Assembly (NCBI GenBank): GCA_037957365.1
Contig: JARHVA010000002.1
Span: 1,957,001-2,021,000 of the forward strand
DNA: 64,000 nucleotides
Direction: 5' to 3'
Origin: Torreya grandis
Taxonomy: Eukaryota > Streptophyta > Pinopsida > Cupressales > Taxaceae
In this document: piece after piece, positions 45,581 to 58,063 of the stretch
How positions within the stretch are numbered: the first letter of the stretch is position 1
Layout of the letters: every line of letters begins with the position of its first letter
The notes under the pieces: generated by a model
What the model was told of the DNA's origin: nothing
Databases searched by the model: none
What the model saw: only the letters and a program-made list of their open reading frames with translations
Translations under genes and position numbers: made by a program

Positions 45581-47390
45581 GTTACAATAGATGATAGATA
45601 TAATTCAAGTTATACAAGTTGGAAAACAAAAGAAGAAATTCAAGCTAGAGGAGATATGCTCTTACCCATTCATAATGGAGTATATGTAAATACTATTTCC
45701 ACCAAGTAATGAGCCACCTAAATTCAATAAATATAAATGTAAAATTGACCCTAGAGAGCATTTGAAAAAATTCTTTTTTGCCTGCCACCTAATGGCCTAC
45801 AGCAATATATATTTGCTTCCACACTTCCCAAGGAGTCTAGCTGGAGACACCTTGGAATAGTTGTTGAAATTACCAAAGAACTTTGTACCTGACTTTGATG
45901 ATCTCTTATATAATTTTATATAACACTTTTTTTACAATCTCAAGCATGAGATTACTATTGTGGGTCTGGCCCAAGCTAAATAGAATACTAGTGAGAGATT
46001 TTTTGCATACTTGAAACATTGGATAGCCATAGCAAGCTAGTTTGCACATAATCTATTGGATAAATAGTTGGCTACAATATTTAAAAGGATTTTAGACAAT
46101 AATATATCATATCATCTCAAACTTTGATATGTTCATACATTCAAAGAGGTCATAACAAAAGGAATCTAGATTGAGAAAGCCCTTGTCAACAAAGGCATAA
46201 TCAAGTTATCCTCTACCAATGAAAACCAAAATTAAAAATGAGGCTAGAACCATAATCAGAACTAAACTCAAGTACTAGATTCATTTCTGCCTCAAGCCAA
46301 CAATAATGAGAGACCTAAACCCTACAACTTTAATAAGAATGTTGTTGGAAATGGGATTATTGAATCATGCCATGTTTAGATGGTGCAAACACTAGTTCTC
46401 TATATACCTTCACCCACTCAAAAACCACTTCCTCTATACATTCAACCAAACCTTCCAAAAAACTAACCACCATAAAATCAAAACCAATTACAAACTCCTC
46501 CTCCAAGGAGAATACCAACCATCACCTAACAATTCAGTGACCTTGGTGAGCCTATCGAGTTTGTGTTTTGAAGATTGGTTCAAGAAAATATGATCAATTA
46601 GCATATACTAAAGTCATTTACTTAAGATACTCCTTTTCCTAATTGGTACAAAGAACATGAAGTTTGTGAGTATCATTGTGTTAGAGGATATTCCATAAGA
46701 TGGTGTATCCAACTAAAACATCAAATTGAGAATATGTTGAAGAATAGAGAGATAAAAAGAGACAACCATGATCCTATGAATAATCATAACTTGGGTATCT
46801 ACCATAATCTATTCCCCAACATAAAAATAACAACAACTAATAGTAGTACTAATAACAATAATAATAGCGATAGAGAGCTCTACCATAAAATTAATAATAA
46901 CAACAATAACAAAATGGTCAAAAGCAAGGGAAAATTGACCAAACCAACCAAAAAGGTCATCATGTCTTTGTGTATACTTACAATAATTTTAAAGGACACA
47001 TTTTAGGTGGTCATATTACCACCATCACTATCAACCCTAGACCAGCTACAAATAGACTTGGACCTTCGCATAACAATGCCTATTTTTTGAATAATACTTA
47101 CCAACCTCCCTATGCCAATGATTCTCTTATGGGCCATGTTGACAATCAAGCACCATACTATCCAATAATCATCATTCTAAGCCCTACCTACCCAGGCAAC
47201 TACCAAATCTAAGTTCTAAATTGATATTATGCAATTGTAACTCGACAATCCAAAGTCACTATCAGAGGACCACAACCAAATACTACAAATGAGCCTAATA
47301 ATCCTTTTGAGCCTATCAAAAATAAACCAACTAACAAAATTAATGGGAAGAACTATGATATTATATAACAACTAAATAAAACACCTACAC
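45581..47390 (+). pseudogene. G2 gag, second part
   Basis: Continues the frame cut by copia: TIDDRYNSSYTSWKTKEEIQ. The Gag core follows (45740-46200): FACHLMAYSNIYLLPHFPRS, LAGDTLE, NFVPDFDDLLYNFI, NLKHEITIVGLAQAK, RFFAYLKHWIAIAS. At about 46650-46735 is the His/Cys motif CEYHCVRGYSIRWCIQLKHQ, matching the Tat/Ogre Gag type. From 46810 to 46920 comes a run of Gln codons mostly changed to TAA/TAG; the Asn-rich open frame at 46734-47006 is a shadow of it. After 46930 the reading is HHVFVYTYNNFKGHILGGHI and leads to the protease. Confidence 0.75.
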
Positions 47391-48010
47391 ACATCTCTAT
47401 TATATATTTATTGTGCACATCTATCATCGACAAAGACATTTTGAATGAGTATTTGAACCAATCCCTTGTGCTAGATGATATTACTCTAGATAAATTCTAA
47501 GCCATGGTAGGATAATTGACCCCTAGCCAACATCTCACCTTTGACCAATGTGATATGTCTTCTTTGGGCCCTTTGCATAATAACACATTATATATTTAAG
47601 TTGGTATAACAAACCATAGAGTTAAACATGTCTTCGTAGATAATGGTTTGGGTCTCAACATTATGTCTCTAAAGTTGGTTAAATACCTCAATTATACAAT
47701 AGTCAACTTGCAACCAGATACCATCATTATCAAGGCATATGATAACAAAGAAATAAAATGTCAAGGTACCATTAGCTTATTAGTAATCATTCGGCCATTA
47801 ACCCATGATACTCTGTGACATGTTTTAGATCTAGAACTATCTTACAATCTGTTATTGGGTTAACCTTGGATCTATGAAATTAGGGCTATACCTTCTACAT
47901 TGCATCAGTGTATAAAATTTCCATACTCAAGAATAGAAGTGACTATACCTGCTAATCTTTAGCTATATCAATATTTTAAACACCTTGAAGTCAAGTATAA
48001 AAGCTCCAAC
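47391..48010 (+). pseudogene. G2 protease
   Basis: Reads HVFVDNGLGLNIMSLKLVKY at about 47627-47690, with the Tat-type active site DNG in place of DSG. It ends YNLLLG, stop (TAA), PWIYEIRAIPSTLHQCIKF at about 47840-47925, the conserved Tat/Ogre end. Stops are single TAA/TAG/TGA codons. In intact relatives it cuts the polyprotein. Confidence 0.75.
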
Positions 48011-49147
48011 CACTAGTTTGGCATGAATCTTATGCCCAAAATAGATGAAGAAAAAGTTGAAAAAGGAAAAGTCATTGAATCAGGCCTTGAATCCAATTAC
48101 ATTGACCTAAACAACTTAGCCTCTAACTTAGCCATGCCTCCACTAAAAATTTCCAACCATTTCTATGTCACTGACAAAGGTAATGGAGAATATAGCACTT
48201 GTAATGCTTTCCATATTTCCAAATTGCCTAAAAATCCTAAATCTTATGGGAGACCTACGACCAAGAATAATCTTATGGCATGGGAAACCAAAGGAAAATC
48301 TCAACTAAATAAGCCCATTGTCTTTAAACTAGCCTCTAGCCTAGAGTAAGACCCCTTAGAAAAACATGATTCATGGCTCTACACTAATGAGTTAGCTAAA
48401 TTTTACCAAATCATGAAGTATCCTATTCTAAACTAGATTATGGATCACCTAGCTTATGAAGGTAGAGGCCTTGGGATACACAAACAAGGAATAATTGAAT
48501 TAGTCTCAATGAATAAGTACAAGGGAACTTGTATCAAATTTAAACTACCTGGGGGTGATCCCACATACCTAATTCACATTCTAACACCAATGACTAGTGA
48601 TGACAATGCCAACAATCATGTAGGGTCTGATTATAGCATCTACGATGACCTTGCCACTACTAATTTGTTTAATCCCAATGTCATTTACATTGTTAGACAT
48701 GTTTATCAACCTTCACATTTAACCGTTTACCATCCCCAATTGATAGACTTGGACCAAAGAGAGTCAAAAATTCCATTAGATGAATTAAAAAATGATGAGG
48801 CCATATATGGATTTTTCAAATTAAGGAGTCATATTCCTCTTGGAGACCACAATCAAAGCTTTACTATTAGATTGTATCATCTTTCCTACTTTGGATATCG
48901 AGTGAACTTCCCTAGCCAAAAATAAAACATTGAGGTTTGAAAGTGAAAACCTCTTTGAGGCACTTTATAACTAGGGAAAAAGTAAAGAGAAAGGCAAGTA
49001 TCTTGGTGATAACCAATATTTAGTGCTATTATATGGGGATGTTCACCCCTATTCATATGAATCATAGGAGATGTATATACCATAGTTTATTTATAGATCA
49101 GATATCAGTACTAAGGACTAATAGGATTTTGCATAGATTATTCAAGA
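48011..49147 (+). pseudogene. G2 linker between protease and RT with G-patch-like motif
   Basis: Open pieces 48023-48349 and 48440-48925. At 48440 the frame reads MDHLAYEGRGLGIHKQGIIE, resembling the G-patch pattern of spaced glycines (GxGLGxxxxGI). A G-patch follows the protease in some retroviruses, where it binds RNA; a similar role here is inference. The rest (YIVRHVYQPSHLTVYHPQLI, DEAIYGFFKLRSHIPLGDHN) has no known domain to me. The last 220 bp are broken. Confidence 0.55.
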
Positions 49148-50235
49148 GTGCCTCAGGTATTTGTGTCATGGCTAATGCCAACATTAGGAGATTCTGACTC
49201 ATCCTGCTTAGGAGAATTAGAAGAGCCAGTCTATTTGGAAGACTTTATCATTGCCAATCAATTCAACTCCTTGCAAACTATTCTAGATAATGGTTTTATA
49301 CTTCTTATGGAGGACACTTTAGAGGTAAATATTGAGACTCCAAAGGACCCAAAGTGGATTAAACTAGGCATGTCCCTCACTAAGGAGGAATGTGAATCTT
49401 TTACAGCCCTATTGAGTGAATTTGTTGACATATCTGCATGGGCCTATTCAAACATTCCAAGTTTAGATCCCACCTTAGTTTTACACCATCTCATTCTATA
49501 TCCTGATTCTAAGCCTATTAAATAGAATTTGCATAAGATTCATCTTCATATTGTTGTGTTAGTAAGGAAAGAGTTGTAAAAACTCTTAGATGTAAAATGC
49601 ATCAGGTCAATTGACTATTCAAAATGTATTCCAAATATTGTGCTAGTAAGTAAAAATATAGAAGGTATTAGGATTTGCACTAACTTTAGAGATATCAATA
49701 AAGCCTACCCAAAAGATAAATTTTGTCTACCTAATATTAACATGATAGACAACTCAATGGTTGGCTATGAAATGCTCTCTTTAATGGATGGCTTTTCAAG
49801 TTATAATCAGATCAGGATAACACTAGAAGACCAACACAAGATAGTGTTCACCACTCCATGGGGAAATTTTTGTAATCAAGTAATGTCATTTAGACTTAAG
49901 AATGTTGGAACCACTTACCAAAGAACTATGATAGTGATTTTTCATGACATGATGCATGACATTGTTAAGGACTATGTTGGTGATATTTTGGGTAAATCAA
50001 AGACCTATGCCAATCACCTAGAAGTGATACGAAGAATATTTGAGAGTATTTGTGATTATAAATTTAGGATTAATCCAAATAAATGTGTATTTAGTATCAC
50101 TTCTGGAAAACTATTAGGTTTCATTATCTCTTTTAGGGGCATTGAAGTCAACCCAACCAAAGTTCATGCAATTATAAAGATGCCACCACTATCTACCTTG
50201 AAGCATCTTCATAATTTACAAGGCAAGATATAATC
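49148..50235 (+). pseudogene. G2 reverse transcriptase
   Basis: Lead-in 49148-49525 (LTKEECESFTALLSEFVDIS, AWAYSNIPSLDP). RT 49560-50235 includes VLVSKNIEGIRICTNFRDIN, MDGFSSYNQIRITLEDQHKI, TPWGNFCNQVMSFRLKNVGT and FRINPNKCVFSITSGKLLGF. The catalytic YxDD reads YVGDIL at 49972-49989, so the first Asp is Gly (GAT to GGT). The RT would be inactive. The two open pieces are long and only two or three stops fall between them. Confidence 0.85.
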
Positions 50236-50800
50236 TATCAGATGCTTCATCTCATAATTATCTCAAAAATGCCATCCATTTAATCATTTGATAAATATAG
50301 GTATTACATTCTCCTGGAATGAAGAGTGTCAAAAAACATTTGATCAACTTACATAATATCTTGCCAACCCACCTGTTTTGTTGCCACCAATGTCAAATAA
50401 ACCATTACTTCTTTACCTATCAGCAATCGAGAATGCCCTAGGGGTACTTTTGACTCATCATGATGAATAAGGAAAGGAGCATGTTATGTATTATTTAAGT
50501 TGAACATTGGTTATGTATGAACATAACTATATGCTAATTGAAAAATCTTGTTTAGCAATGGTGTTCACAGCCCAAAAATTACATCATTATATGCTAAACA
50601 ACAAGACCATTGTTATATCCAAAGTAGATCCACTCATGTATCTACTTTCCAAATCAGATCTATAGGGCCATATGGTAAAATGGATTATGTTATTGAGTGA
50701 ATTTGTAATTGAGTATGCCAACTAGAAAGCCATTAAGTGGAAAGTACTTGCAAATCAGCTAGTTGAATCTCTTCTTCAAGATACTTAACCTCTTACATTT
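50236..50800 (+). pseudogene. G2 RNase H next to RT
   Basis: Reads FSWNEECQKTFDQL, then NKPLLLYLSAIENALGVLLT, where a canonical RNase H would have an Asp in LYLSA. Then HNYMLIEKSCLAMVFTAQKL with the Glu, and a tether leading to the next domain. Loss of the first Asp is as in H and G1. Stops TAA/TAG only. Confidence 0.7.
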
Positions 50801-51340
50801 AGATTTCTAGATGAGGCCATCATGACTATTAAAAAATTAGAAGCACTTCTTGAGTCCAAATGGTGGAAGATGTACTTTTATGGATCATTCATGACTCATG
50901 GATAAGGGGATTGAATATTATTTGTTACACCATAAGGGGATCTCATTCCCAAATCCTTTCACATTAGATTTCCCTATACCAACAAGATGGTTGAGTATGA
51001 ATCACTCATTATAGGGATTCTTCAAGTAGTACAATGGAACATTCAACATTTATTAGTGTATGGTGATTCTTATTTAATCATCAATCAAGCCATAGATTAG
51101 TACCAAACTAAAGAGGAGAAGTTGATACCCTATAAATGTATGGTCGATACTCTTAAACATCATATTTATAACATCCAATTTAAAATAAGACCTCAATATA
51201 ATAATAGAACATTTGATGATATGTCCACTATTGGTTTCATGATCTAGATGACCAATAGAGCTAAGGATTATCAATTTTTTGTTGAGCATATTTATCACCA
51301 ACAAACGAATAATCAACCATCGAGATGGTTTGTGACATTG
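50801..51340 (+). pseudogene. G2 archaeal-type second RNase H
   Basis: Reads WWKMYFYGSFMTHG (50860-50900; first catalytic Asp changed to Tyr), ILFVTP, GDLIPKSFHIRFPYTNKMVE then YESLIIGIL (Glu), and HLLVYGDSYLIINQAID (Asp at 51065). It corresponds to residues 275-350 of the H open frame. Here it lies between the native RNase H and integrase, the usual Tat order. Confidence 0.75.
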
Positions 51341-52630
51341 TCAATCCCACATCTCCTTGGTAATAAAACATATATACCTATCTTTAATACCAAACCATAA
51401 CTCATAATTAATCATGTAAAAAACAAAAATCCTTCACCCAAAAAGCCTCTTGTTATACCTTATTTGGACCAACCTTTTATCGTAGAAGCTATGAAGGAGC
51501 TTTGCCTCATTATTTACCTTTAGCATAATCTGGACTAGTGTTGAGGGAAGTACATAAAGGAGTGTGTGGAGACCACACCAATGGGGCAATCTTAGCTAAA
51601 ACATTATTGCATACTAGTTATTACTATATAATGATGGAAGTAGACACAACTACATATGTCAGAAGCATGTCAATTTGATTCATGCTCCAACCAAGACACT
51701 CAAACCATTGACAACACCATGGTCATTCTCAATGTGGGGACTCTACCTTGTTGGGAAGATCAATCCCACATCTTTAAATAGATATAAACACATTATAACT
51801 TCTACTAAATACTTCACTAAGTGGGTGGAAGCCATCCCCCTCACTTACATCACTAGTGAGTAGATCTCCAAGTTCATATTCAACCATCTCATTTGTCATT
51901 ATGGAAACCCCTTTGACATTATATCTGGTAATGGTAGATCATTTAAGAATAAAGATGTAAAAACACTATGTTCTCAATACCACATTAAACAACATTTATC
52001 TACCTCTTCCTATCCATAAGGAAATGGATAAATTGAGGCTTCTAATAATACCATTATCTGCATTTTGAATAAGATTATTAATGACACTAGTCATAATTAG
52101 CACTTACAACTATTTAATGCCCTCTAAGCGTATTTTACCACTTTTCATACTCTAACATGAGCTACACCCTATTTACTTGTTTATGGAATTGAAGTTATTC
52201 TTCCCATTAAGGTTGAGTTTCCTTCTCTCTAAATTTCATTATAGCACATCATCAATGATGAAGACTACAGAGTGACTTGCTTGTAGGCTCTAGACCTACT
52301 TGATGGTAAATGTTTAGCCACATTGAATAATATTTAGACTTATTATAATTGACTCAAATTCAAATACAATAGGTGCATAAAACATCATGAATTCAAGTTT
52401 GGTGACTTGGTACCAAAATAAAATCAAAAAATGTCAATGTTAAGTCCAAGTAAAAAGGAAAGTTCAAACCAAACTGGTTAGGGCCTTATGTAGTTATTAC
52501 CAACTATGGTTCTAGAGCATACAGGTTCATTACACTAGAGGGAGATGAACTTAATGAACCATTGAACATAATTCACCTCAAATGTTTTATGCTTGAGGGA
52601 TTCAAATTATTATCTACAAAGATCGTCTAA
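51341..52630 (+). pseudogene. G2 integrase
   Basis: His/Cys part at about 51540-51680 (GDHTNGAILAKTLLHTSYY, then a Cys). The core runs through 51675-51863 (WSFSMWGLYLVGKINPTSLN with the first Asp region changed, TSTKYFTKWVEAIPLTYI), DIISGNGRSFKNKDVKTLCS (second Asp is Gly) and YP-GNG-IEAS (Glu kept; Gln codons now TAA/TAG). The tail reads KHHEFKFGDLVPK. The ends of the core lack two catalytic residues, so it is inactive. The reading ends near 52630. Confidence 0.75.
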
Positions 52631-55065
52631 GTTATGCTACATTATACCTATTTTTTGTACTATACCCCTTTTCATTATACCATACCCTTGACCCTTCACC
52701 AATCAATTATTTTTACCTCACCCTATCTATCACATTTAGCCTTAGTTCTAATTCATTTATACTTTAGGCGCGTTTAGTGGTTGATGACAGATTCAATTCT
52801 AATAGTTGTTTCATAATTACATGTTTGAATGGAAATATATGAAACCAGTATGACAATGGTCCTGATAATTACATCTTTTATTTTTTGTTATATTTCACTG
52901 ATGCCACTAATTATAATTGCCTTTGGGAAAATCAGTGTCCCACCTTGTGCTACTAATTATAACCATCTATGGGTAAATTAGTACCACTAACCCTTTATCG
53001 TTGTTTCCTAATTATAACCACCTATGGGAAAATTAGGGACAACACTTTTACCATGTACTACTACATCACCTTGCCATTATTGTTATCATTTACCTTACCA
53101 TTTTAATTTTACCTAAAATTGTTGGTATTTAATTAGATGTCTTTTAGATAGGTGAAACTATAGTGACTTGAGGTCCTAATGGGACTATGTAGGCAATGTT
53201 TGATTAACATTGAGGTCAACTCAGTCACCCCTTTGCCATGATCTCATTGTTTTGTGAGCAACCTAATCCATGATCTTCCTATTGTGTGACTTGGATTATT
53301 CTACGTCTCATAATTATTGAGTGAGTTGAGATGCCTAGAAAAATCCAAAAACATTTGTAATGATCTAGAAAATCCTAAAAATCATGAAATCGTGAAAATT
53401 GGCTTAGAATTTCCACTTGAGATATAAATCCATCAAAATTTTTGAGATGACTATCTTATTTGTTCATTTTTATTTCTAGACCACTTTGGTCCTTTTCCTC
53501 CCATTTCTAGGAGAACTATATTGGCTTGAGGTTTGCACAGACTATGTAGGCAACACTTAGATACATGGGGTATCTCAAGTTAGCTCGATTACACCTTTTT
53601 TATTTTGTAATCACTTCTTTGCCTTAAGGATCCTGAGAATCCTAACTATCACACAAGTAACCACTTGTCCTTTAGTTTATCCATCCTTATTGGCCTTAGC
53701 CATATGATCTCATCATTTTGAGAGTTCATGTTGTTAGCATTATATATTCAAATTTGATACATTAATGACCACTTGATTTATGATTTCATTCTCATTCCAA
53801 GCCTTAGATGCAGTAGACACTATGAATTACCAATTTAGTTTATTAGTGGGTACTCATCATTTAAATTTTAATGTGGTTTTAACCTAAACCATACTCTCAC
53901 ACTTGTGAAATTTATTCAAGTTGATATTTTCATAATTGGGAAACATCATCCCCTTTTTTCTCACCATTCATCATTTTGTGAGATCACACCTATTTTCCTC
54001 TACACATCAATCATTTTTTATTAATAGTCATTTTCTTCTATCCCATATCCTATGAGAGCTATATGTTTCCTAAAATTCACATTAGATCTTGTGTCTATAG
54101 AATTATGTAGGCAGTTTCCACTTACCTTGTGCATCTGGGGTCAACTCAGCTACCCCTTCTTTTTCTTCTTCCCCCCCAATTTATATTTATCTTATTTGTG
54201 TCTTTGTATCCATTTAACCTAGGGGAAACCTTCTACCAATTATTATTTTGTTATGCCTATGTTATTGCTACCTAACTAAGGGGTTACCCTGTGGCTAAGA
54301 GTAACACCTTTATTACACATACACGAACAATTTGTTATCTATTTGCACTAACATTGTGATTAACCATTGTTTTTATATTGATATTTGTTTTGATTCATTT
54401 ATTTAGATTAATTTATTTACTACATTTTTATTTTCTTTGGATTGTTTAGTTATTTTTTATTATTGTGTTCACTTTGTTTATTTGTGTGTTTTGTTTGTTT
54501 ATTGGTGTTTTGTTGTTATTTTTTATTGGTATTTTGTTGTGTTTTTATTTATTTTTCAACTCTTTATTTGTTTGTTTGTTTTTATTTGATTCTTAGTTGC
54601 TATAAGATTATTAAAAAATTTATTTGCACTTAAGTCTTGATTATCCATATCATATACTTTGATTGCAACTTCTGATATTTAGTCTTATACTTAATTTATT
54701 TGTTATATTTACACTTGAGATTTGATTATTCATATCTTATTCTTAGGTTGTTTATATTTACATTTAAATTACATTTTCCATGATTAGGATATGAATTAGC
54801 ATTTTAGATATCCATAACTATCATGCATAATATTACAAGCTAAAGTAAAATTATGCTCACAAAGTCTTCTAGCAATGGCAACATCTCTCTGATATATCAA
54901 AAACTAGACAATTACCCTAACACATGCATGAATCCATGAGTAATAAAAAAGAACAAAAAATGATTTATTATGTGTTTATACAGACAATCATTTTTAAATA
55001 AACATACATATAAGTCATATAAAATTATCATATGATAACCAACAATGATCGTCTCATAAAATAAT
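52631..55065 (+). other. G2 3' untranslated part, first 2.4 kb, no gene
   Basis: AT-rich, no coding motif. 52900-53040 has three copies of ATTATAACCACCTATGGGAA-like sequence. A T-rich stretch at 54420-54600 gives a hydrophobic open frame (54442-54633) by base composition only. The motif tgaggtc/tgaccccc with ggtcaactcagctaccc occurs at about 53165-53235, 53525-53590 and 54095-54160 as a loose repeat (phrases like tatgtaggcaa and gtcaactcag). Confidence 0.5.
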
Positions 55066-55394
55066 ATCCATCTTTTTGGGCCTCTCCCTGAGACTTGTTT
55101 AACAACACAATTTTCTAACTTGTATTATATGTTTGTTAGAATGTGCATCTTTGAACTCACATTTAGACCAAAAATGTGTTGTTGTCCTTTGCCAACTCAT
55201 TGTAAATCCATTTTATATATTTTTTGCATAATCTACCCTTACAAATTTACCCCGTTGAAGTAAATTCTATATTTTTGGGCCTTCCCCTGAGACTTGTTTA
55301 ACAACATGATTTTTCAGTCTATATTTTGTGTTTGTTCAAATGTGCATCTTTGAACTCATAATTAGGCTATAAATGTGTTGTTATCCTTTGTCAT
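55066..55394 (+). repeat. Tandem array of ~198-bp units, left segment
   Basis: Two units, marked by ttttgggcct before cctgagac at 55080 and 55279. They carry gacttgtttaacaaca and atgtgttgttatcctttg. The array is cut by LARD-A at 55394/55395 and resumes at 62737. Confidence 0.9.
55390..55394 (+). other. Target-site duplication of LARD-A right copy, left copy
   Basis: gtcat, repeated at 62732-62736 directly after the 3' LTR. Confidence 0.85.
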
Positions 55395-55629
55395 TGTCGA
55401 CCATTTTTTGCCGAATAGGCCAAAAAATTGGTCCCCCTTCTTTTTTATGCTATTCTGAGCCAGTACTTTTGATTTTGCATGAGTCTTGCAATCTCTACAT
55501 ACTCTACTAATTTTTTACAGAGTCTGAAGGTCCATTTCTACAAACTCTATAGAGCTTGGATTTCTATGGGCTCAACAGTAAAGCTTCTTTAGACTCTTGT
55601 CTAGAAATTCATAGGGAAGGTTAGAATTT

Positions 55630-56000
55630 TTGAACCATTGAACCAGTTTAATGCCTTGGTTCAATCAACAGGTTCAACGCCTTGGTTCAATCGGCAAGTT
55701 CATCACTCAAGTTCAATGCCTTGGTTCAATCAGCTTAGTTCAATCAATAAGTTCATCGATAAGTTCATCGGATTGGTTCAACACCTTGGTTCAATCATTT
55801 AGGTTCAAATGCATGGTTCAATCACTCAGTTCATCAGATAGTTTAATGAGCTTGGTTCAACACTCAGTTTAAAGGCTCGGTGCACAGTGTTGAACTGTTG
55901 AACCAGTTCAACGAATTGGTTCAAGGCTTGGTTTAAGCGATTGGTACGCAGTGTTGAACCATTTTTGGTTCAATGGGTTGGTTCAACGGCTTGGTTCAAG
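55630..56000 (+). repeat. Array of TTGGTTCAA-type short repeats in LARD-A 5' LTR
   Basis: Units of 10-20 bp such as cttggttcaatc, cggttcaacg and agttcatcgg repeat some 25 times. The word ggttcaa is seen most. The 3' LTR has the same array (60500-60845) with different unit order, and the left copy has a short version on the other strand. Confidence 0.85.
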
Positions 56001-57154
56001 GGGGGCATCCCAAATTCGAAGGACAAGCGCCCTTGCGGAGGGAAGTTTTGGGTTCAAGAGCCCTTGCAGAGGGTAGGGAGCACTTCAAAGGGGCCACAAA
56101 GAAGTGGCTAAGATCTTTCAGAATTTTGTTAAGGCAAAGTCATGAATTCTTTTAGACTTTTGTTCGAAGGATTTCCTTTGGACAAAAAGTTTGAAGGAAT
56201 TCAGGGACGCTGCAGCTAAAGAAACCTGAAAGAAAAGGACAAAAGGACCGAGATAATTCTCGTAGACTTTTTATCTGTGGGAAAATTGTCCACAAGAAGT
56301 CTGAAGAATAAGCCCACAGGAAAGGCTGAAGCAAGAGACTTGAAGGAATTTTCCAAGGACGGTGACATCTTGGAAGCCATCAAATTTAAGAAGATAGACT
56401 AGCCATTGGTTTTCAAACTATGACGGGCTCGAGAATGTCAAATTTTACACCAGGAAATATAGAGTGTGAAAGGCACCAAGTGGCAACTGTAGAAGGCTTT
56501 GACATGTTTTTTTAGGAGCAGTAGAACGTGCCACGTATCCCCTGTAAGGCTCAATAGAATTTGACAAGTGTCAGCACCTGCAGTCTCTCTCTTTTGTCCT
56601 ACGAGAATTGTGGTGGGCCCCAAACAAATTGATAAAGGAAGCAGAAGCTGACACATGTCCTCTTCCACAGGACCTTTGAAGGGTGCTTAAAACTTCCATG
56701 GGTCAATCAGATGCTGCCATGTGTCCTACCCATTTCAAGTGGAATGTGCCACATGTCACTTATTTAAAAATTAGTAGAAAGTGGCCAAGGCAAGTAGGAA
56801 GATCTCAAGGAATGCAATGACCCACCAGAAGAAGCTAGAAAGAGAGAGACCAAAAAGTAGCCAAGCACATAAATAGACAAAGCAATCCAAATGGTGTCGG
56901 AAAGTGTTAGTTCAAGGAGTTATTCTAGTGGTTGACATGGTACCTACCATGCGATCATCAAGAGATGCAAACAATGAATGGTGTGACCCATTTTCCTTCA
57001 TTTTGCATTGATGAGCAGACAAATGGCATGGCCCATAATTTCAAATCATGACAGGGGCTGACATAGCATTATCTTCAAGCAGCTTCCTCTTCCCAATGCT
57101 CAGAAGGCACATGGGTCACTTGTAAAAGGGTGCCAAAATGGCCTCTTTCTTCCC

Positions 57155-57165
57155 CTATATGTTGT
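57155..57165 (+). promoter_or_regulatory. TATA-like box in LARD-A 5' LTR
   Basis: ctatatgttgtaaa; the 3' LTR has ttatatattgtaaa at 62000. It is conserved with the left copy. Confidence 0.45.
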
Positions 57166-57892
57166 AAAGCTTCTCATTTGAGAAGGATCCACTCTCTTAG
57201 CCTTAAGGCAAAACTCTGTCCAAAAATCTCTCAGGCTTGTAAGGCAGAGCTGCCAAATTTTACCTTGAATCAGGACTTACCATTTTTACCTCTATCTAGA
57301 CTTGCACTTTAAAGTATATTTTTGTGTTCTTCTTTTGTGTTAAATCATTGTCTTTCATGCTTTTCATAGATCGATTACAGCATGTCCAATGCATTATGAA
57401 GTTTTTTTTTGTAGGTCTGCCAGAAGTGTCTATAGCAAGAATATAGGCACATGTGAATAGGCTGTCAAAGTGTGTCTTAAAACACCTTTGCTAGTTCCTT
57501 CTTCCCTATATCTCTACGGACCCCTGACTCACTGAAACAGAAGACTTTCCCACGTCAGATGAAGTATATGGGCATTTCTTCCTAGTGAAAAGTGTATGTT
57601 CAGGCTGGGTGGGTCAACTTTTTTTGGTGTATCACCTTTTCATTTTTAGGCTTAGGTTCTATTTTCAGCATCTCTCTCTCTCTTTTTACCCCCTCTTTTT
57701 TACATTTTTTTGTTAGCAGTAGGAGAAACTAGGGCCTAAAAGATACATTAGAGGGAGCTAGCCCTTATCTAGAAACTCTCCCCTCCAGCTTCACTGATCC
57801 CATAGGCGAGAGCGGAGTTTCCATTATTGTGTGTGGAAGGGTGGGAGCTAGGCGTCCTACCCTTGGGTGCAATCCACTACGTTAATAGTTTT

Positions 57893-57911
57893 TGGCACAC
57901 CTGGTGGGACC
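57893..57911 (+). other. Primer-binding site of LARD-A right copy
   Basis: TGGCACACCTGGTGGGACC, five bases after the LTR. Same type as H (28796-28813) and G2. Confidence 0.8.
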
Positions 57912-58063
57912 AACTAGGACAAGTTTTGTCTAAAGAGTTGAAGAATTTTTGGTGTGTTCTTTAACCAACCAGCCTTTGGAGGCTTTTGCATCAACACCAA
58001 TGGCGACTCTGAGTTGAATCAGCTGGTTAAGTAGCTTGGTGCCAACAAAAATCACTTTTCTAT

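Larger units (their letters stand above)
55395..57887 (+). repeat. 5' LTR of LARD-A right copy (2493 bp)
   Basis: Starts TGTCGACC, ends GTTAATA (decayed from GTCAACA). Contains an array built from TTGGTTCAA (55630-56000), inverted repeats around GACTTTTTGTC (56150-56200), a TATA-like stretch at 57155-57165, and the ~290-bp end shared with element H (57600-57887). Confidence 0.9.

Noticed and set aside
54442..54633. Hydrophobic 63-residue open frame resembling a membrane peptide
   Set aside because: It is a direct result of a T-rich run; no start context, no conservation, inside the G2 untranslated part.
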